A DNA stretch of 64,000 nt from Bradyrhizobium diversitatis (lineage in GTDB: Bacteria; Pseudomonadota; Alphaproteobacteria; Rhizobiales; Xanthobacteraceae): the NCBI RefSeq assembly GCF_016031635.1, contig NZ_JACEGD010000021.1, positions 160,418 through 224,417 of the forward strand, given 5' to 3'. The translations under genes were made by a program, and so were the position numbers. The notes beneath the pieces were generated by a model. That model worked only from the letters and a program-made list of their open reading frames with translations. It was not told where the DNA came from and made no database searches. How positions within the stretch are numbered: position 1 is the first letter of the stretch; every line of letters begins with the position of its first letter. Shown piece after piece: positions 60,631-64,000 of this stretch.

Positions 60631-61626
60631 TTGAAAAACCTTCTCACCGATATCGCCGGCGTCCGGGTCGGCCATGCCGAGAATACGGAAGTGGCCTCCG
60701 GCACGACCGCCATCATTTTCGACCAGCCGGCCGTCGCGGCGATCGACGTCCGCGGCGGCGGCCCAGGTACGCGCGAGGCCTCGACGCTCGACGTCGCCAA
60801 TACCGTCGAGCGGATCGATGCGATCGCGCTTTCCGGCGGCTCCGCCTTCGGCCTCGATGCCGGCGGCGGCGTGCAGGCCTGGCTCGCCGAACAGGGCCGC
60901 GGCTTCAGGGTCCGGGACGCCGTGGTCCCCCTCGTTCCGGGCGCGATCGTGTTCGACCTGCTCAACGGCGGCAACAAGGCCTGGGGCCGCTTCTCGCCCT
61001 ATCGCGATCTCGGCTATGCCGCCGCCGCCACCGCCGGCACCGACTTCGCGCTCGGCAGCGTCGGTGCGGGCCTGGGTGCGACCACCGCCACCTTCAAGGG
61101 CGGGATCGGCTCGGCGTCGACCGTCACGACGAACGGCGTCAAGGTCGCCGCGATCATGGTGGTGAACGCGGTCGGCAGCGTCACCGTCGGCAACGGTCCC
61201 TGGTTCTGGGCCGCGCCGTTCGAGGAAAACGGCGAGTTCGGCGGACAGGGCCTGCCGCCTGCGTTCACGCCCGACATGCTGGCGATGCGCATCAAGGGCG
61301 GGCCGGCCGCGCGTGAGCGCGAGAACACCACGATCGGCCTCGTCGTCACCGACGCAATCCTGAACAAGGCGCAGGCCAAGCGGCTCGCGATGATCGCCCA
61401 GACCGGATTTGCCCGCGCGATCTATCCGGTGCATGCCCCGCTCGACGGCGACGTGCTGTTTGCCGCGGCCACCTGCGAGAAGCCGATAGAGCCGCTGGTG
61501 GAGCTCACCGAGCTCGGCATGGTCGCCGCCAACGTGGTCGCACGCGCGATCGCAAGCGGCGTGTACAGCGCGACCGCGCTGCCGTTCCCCGGTGCGCTGC
61601 CGGCGTGGAAGGACAAGTTCGGCTAA
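60631..61626 (+). CDS. P1-family peptidase (DmpA-like)
   Basis: A 331-residue Ntn-type aminopeptidase of the DmpA/P1 family: LLTDIAGVRVGHAENTEVAS at the start, ALSGGSAFGLDAGGGVQAWL, and the self-cleavage region NTTIGLVVTDAILNKAQAKR near residues 232-251, where a Thr would become the new N terminus. No in-frame ATG is available; the TTG at 60631 has a GAGG site and is the likely start. It is 58 nt after the kinase stop and could be co-transcribed. The role is release of N-terminal residues from small peptides or amides. Confidence 0.9.
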   Translation: MKNLLTDIAGVRVGHAENTEVASGTTAIIFDQPAVAAIDVRGGGPGTREASTLDVANTVERIDAIALSGGSAFGLDAGGGVQAWLAEQGRGFRVRDAVVPLVPGAIVFDLLNGGNKAWGRFSPYRDLGYAAAATAGTDFALGSVGAGLGATTATFKGGIGSASTVTTNGVKVAAIMVVNAVGSVTVGNGPWFWAAPFEENGEFGGQGLPPAFTPDMLAMRIKGGPAARERENTTIGLVVTDAILNKAQAKRLAMIAQTGFARAIYPVHAPLDGDVLFAAATCEKPIEPLVELTELGMVAANVVARAIASGVYSATALPFPGALPAWKDKFG

Positions 61627-61939
61627 GCCGTGTACTCATTAAGCGGCTGGCCGCCGCCTGATATCCGCTTACGCCTCAACACCGGTGGAGAAGCAGCAAT
61701 CGACCAATGTCGCTGAAGGGCCAAGAGCGACTTAGGGACGACGATCGCCGAAGGCGAGTCACGGGCCATTATCGGACTTCAGATCCGGATCAACCCGAAT
61801 GTCAGCGAAGGGCCAGGTGACCAACGCCACAGTTATCGACAGGTTGTATGCTCCAACCAAAGGTTGCGCAGTCCAGTATGTCTGCTAGGGTGCACTTACC
61901 GGTGCGGCATTTCCCGCCCGGACCTGGAAGGACATGGTC
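61627..61939. other. 313-base intergenic region, repeat debris
   Basis: No gene is seen. Two related blocks, AATGTCGCTGAAGGGCCA near 61707 and AATGTCAGCGAAGGGCCA near 61799, look like mutated copies of one intergenic repeat. TAAGCGG (61639) and CCGCTTA (about 61665) may pair into a weak hairpin after the P1 peptidase. Base composition becomes less GC-rich from here to the right edge. Confidence 0.45.
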
Positions 61940-62491
61940 ATGAGATTGTCATCGAGCCTTGTCGTGCCTTCAACCGTCGCTGTCTTGTCGACTGTCTTGC
62001 TGTGCGCCCCGGCGGCGTCGCAGATCCCAACCGGCTCCGCCGCGACGCTTCCTCCCGTCACAGTCGATGCGCCGAAACAGGTGGCGAAGCCGCACGTCTC
62101 GGAGCGGGGAACAAACACAACGGCGCCGCGTCGGACTGCATCAACAACTCGACCGTCAACCGCGCGCGCGCCTGCATATGCGCCAGGTTCTGTTATGGGG
62201 AGGATTGCCAGCCTGGAGAAAGTCGCCAGCAGTTGCAACGGTGGCTGTGCATCGAGTTTTCCGAAAGGCAAGGAGCCCTGGATCGGATGTAGCGAGTCGG
62301 GCGGCCAAATAGACTACGGACCCTTCTCACCAACCTGCCGTGACACCATCACCCACACATCTTACTTGGGTTGCGTCGAAACAAAGACGTTCTTGGGCGA
62401 AGGCCGCAACAAGGCCCACTGGTTGTGCAGCAGCCTGGCCGCTGGCAACAGGTTTAAGGTCGCAGAACTTAAGCGATCAGGGCGCCGCTAG
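61940..62491 (+). CDS. Small secreted Cys-containing hypothetical protein
   Basis: A 183-residue protein, start at the ATG at 61940 (MRLSSSLVVPSTVAVLSTVL) with GGAAGG nine bases upstream; an ATG at 61934 is in frame. A signal peptide ending near PAASQ is followed by a Thr/Ala/Pro-rich part (about 35-85) and a C-terminal domain with six Cys: CNGGCASS, WIGCSESG, PTCRDTI, YLGCVETK and HWLCSSL. It ends FKVAELKRSGRR. No known domain was recognised; the layout fits a periplasmic or extracellular protein. Confidence 0.65.
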   Translation: MRLSSSLVVPSTVAVLSTVLLCAPAASQIPTGSAATLPPVTVDAPKQVAKPHVSERGTNTTAPRRTASTTRPSTARAPAYAPGSVMGRIASLEKVASSCNGGCASSFPKGKEPWIGCSESGGQIDYGPFSPTCRDTITHTSYLGCVETKTFLGEGRNKAHWLCSSLAAGNRFKVAELKRSGRR

Positions 62492-62772
62492 TCCATATTG
62501 CCTTTGGTCACGCGCGAGCACCGCGAACTCAGCGAAGTTGAGACCAAACAGGGTCACGTGCTTGATCAGGGACAACGGGGCGCTGCGGGCTGCCGTCTTC
62601 AATTCGACTCTCTCCAAAGGCTCTGGCGAGCGGGAGTACGACCCTCGAGTCCGCCATGGGTCAGAAGCGCCGGTTTGAACGGCGCCGCGTCACTTCCGGT
62701 GTGCCCCGATCAGCTGACCATACCTGGCCTGGGCCAAAACCACACTTCGCCATCGGGCCATAACCGAACCTT
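62492..62772. other. Intergenic stretch without recognisable gene
   Basis: A 281-base stretch between the secreted protein and the MaoC-like gene. Frames here are short and lack family features. It may be debris of inserted DNA near the transposase. Confidence 0.4.
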
Positions 62773-63300
62773 TCAAAGGGACTGCACTGGCCGCTCGTCT
62801 GGATCAATCAACGCCAAGGTGATCCAGTGCGCTGCGATAGCCGGCCTGATCACACCTTCAACCTCTACCACCGTGTCCCATGCTGACTGGATAGAGACCG
62901 CGCGCTCGGTCAATCCAATCAGACGGAATTTACCTCGCACCCGGGCTCCAGACTTAACCGGGCTGAGGAAACGAACCCGCTCGAACCCGTAGTTGACACC
63001 CATTCGTATCCCCTCGACGCCCGGCATCGCATCGAAAGCGAGCGCCGATAGGAGCGATAGCGTGAGAAATCCATGTGCAATTGTTCCTCCAAAGGGCGTT
63101 TCGCTCTCGGCTCGTTGACGGTCGGTGTGAATAAACTGGTGATCGTGGGTGGCATCAGCGAACGTGTCGATCATCGACTGATTGACCAGCAGCCAATCCG
63201 ACACGTGCTCGGGGCCGTTGAGAAGCTGACGGTACGCCGTCAATGGAATAAGCTTTCGGCGGATAGCTTCGAGTTCAGCGGCTCGCTTGATGTCCGACAC
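62773..63300 (-). CDS. MaoC-family (NodN-like) hotdog dehydratase
   Basis: A 175-residue single-hotdog protein. The hydratase-2 motif is present as DATHDHQFIHTDRQRAE, followed by TPFGGTIAHGFLTLSLLSAL, and later VNYGFERVRFLSPVKSGARV. Members hydrate enoyl-CoA compounds; NodN of rhizobia has this form. The start is taken as the GTG at 63298-63300, which has a GAGG site. An ATG at 63357 adds 19 residues without support. It lies alone next to an insertion sequence, in a less GC-rich segment, so it may be part of an accessory region. Confidence 0.82.
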   Translation of the reverse strand: MSDIKRAAELEAIRRKLIPLTAYRQLLNGPEHVSDWLLVNQSMIDTFADATHDHQFIHTDRQRAESETPFGGTIAHGFLTLSLLSALAFDAMPGVEGIRMGVNYGFERVRFLSPVKSGARVRGKFRLIGLTERAVSIQSAWDTVVEVEGVIRPAIAAHWITLALIDPDERPVQSL

Positions 63301-63497
63301 CTTCGACCTCGGCAATGATGATTTGGTCTTTGACCCGTTTAAGCGAGCCCGCCGCATCGCACCAGTGGTAAGAAAGTTTCGGCCCGGACCGTCCTTGTGA
63401 CGGCTGAGAGCCGTTCGAAATCTGGTCGGCTGTGGGTCTTGGTCGTGTAAAAACGCCGGTCGCTAGGCAGTCGAGCGGAAGTCATGATCGCTTGGTG
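63301..63497. other. MaoC-transposase interval, probable IS end
   Basis: The end of the insertion sequence should lie in this interval, perhaps around 63430-63460 (TCGTGTAAAAACGCCGG). The other terminus is outside the window, so the inverted repeat cannot be confirmed. Confidence 0.4.
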
Positions 63498-64000
63498 TCA
63501 GGCCGCGATCGCAGCCATCAGCGGCTTGACCCCGACGATGTTCATGACCCGTGTCAGATTGTAGGCCAGGACGGAGAGCGCCATTTCGGCCGCCACTTTC
63601 GGAAGCGTTTTGGTCAGGAAGTGTGTCGCTCCCATGCGGGCTTTCATGGTGCCGAACGGATGTTCGACTGTTTCGCGACGCTGACGCATGGCGTGCGGGT
63701 TCGCATCAAGGCGATGCTGCACAGCCTCGAGCAGATGCTCATGCTCCCATCGCGTAAGCCGCCGTTCTGACCCAGGCGTGCATTGGGTCTTGAGCGAACA
63801 GCTTTGACAGGCCGTCGTCCAGTAGCGCCGCAGCACCTTGCCGTCTTCTTCATTCGTATAGCGATATGACAGCCGCTCCCCGGCCGGGCAGCGATAGGCG
63901 TCCTCCTCTGGCAAATAGGCAAAGTCCTGTTTACCGAAGCGTCCGTCTGCCTTAGCGCCGGACGTTAGCGGTTTGGGCAGAGTTACTGTGATGCCTGCTT
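63498..64000 (-). mobile_element. IS1182-type transposase, C-terminal part (runs off right edge)
   Basis: An open frame from the right edge to a TGA at 63498-63500 (about 167 residues visible). It shows GRFGKQDFAYLPEEDAYRCP, the Cys-rich block TTACQSCSLKTQCTPG, the DDE-domain C-terminal segment HPFGTMKARMGATHFLTKTL and the helical end. This is the IS1182/IS5-like transposase layout. The N-terminal half and the other IS end are beyond the window. The part seen has no frameshift or stop, so the element may be active. Confidence 0.88.

Overview
The window looks like a chromosomal segment of a Bradyrhizobium-type alphaproteobacterium. The supporting signs are high GC, tightly packed genes with ATGA/GTGA overlaps, a groES-groEL operon behind a CIRCE element, a divergent usg gene, Liv-type amino-acid transport, aromatic (pca) and carbon-monoxide-dehydrogenase-like (cox) genes, FecR plus CHASE2-cyclase modules, and many dispersed palindromic repeats that begin GTCATTCCGG and end CCGGAATGAC. 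No rRNA, tRNA or CRISPR array was seen. The genus is an inference from gene content and repeats, not from a database search.

Layout. 1-454 is the 5' part of a CinA/MoaB-like gene. 737-5488 carries a circularly permuted ATP-grasp protein, an alpha-E protein, a transglutaminase, an AhpD-like protein and an Anbu-type proteasome-like peptidase: a conserved but poorly understood peptide-ligase/peptidase module. 5515-12384 holds an SDR oxidoreductase, an MFS exporter, a nucleoside transporter, a cupin, a TPR/SPINDLY-type glycosyltransferase and usg. 12538-14819 is groESL with CIRCE and terminator. 14845-15430 is a GIY-YIG gene inside a perfect 51-bp inverted repeat, next to a decayed second copy. 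15440-27910 holds signal peptidase I, a LysR/isochorismatase/GST group, a Tlde1-like secreted protein, FecR plus CHASE2-cyclase, two lipid-linked-sugar glycosyltransferases, small exported proteins, DUF72 and DUF488. 28017-32012 is a GntR-controlled transporter/amidohydrolase run followed by a PhzF protein. 32067-37953 contains a membrane cyclase, a TetR-HlyD-ABC efflux operon (with its palindromic operator) and an ArsR-SRPBCC pair.

40924-47811 is a cox-type cluster (G, S, M, D, E, two XdhC parts, a MoeA/MobA fusion) that has no gene for the catalytic molybdenum subunit. Divergent from it, 47983-50649 is pcaBDC. 51946-57039 is a complete livHMGF-K branched-chain amino-acid ABC system. 57122-60572 holds a response regulator and a large hybrid histidine kinase, followed by a P1 peptidase. 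From about 61.6 kb to the end the character changes to accessory DNA: a small secreted Cys-rich protein, a MaoC/NodN-like protein and an IS1182-type transposase that runs off the right edge.

The most unusual items are the GIY-YIG gene framed by the same palindromic arms that are scattered through the window (a possible endonuclease-linked mobile repeat), the placing of five such repeats 11-18 nt in front of start codons, the cox cluster without its catalytic subunit, and the ATP-grasp/alpha-E/transglutaminase/Anbu cluster.
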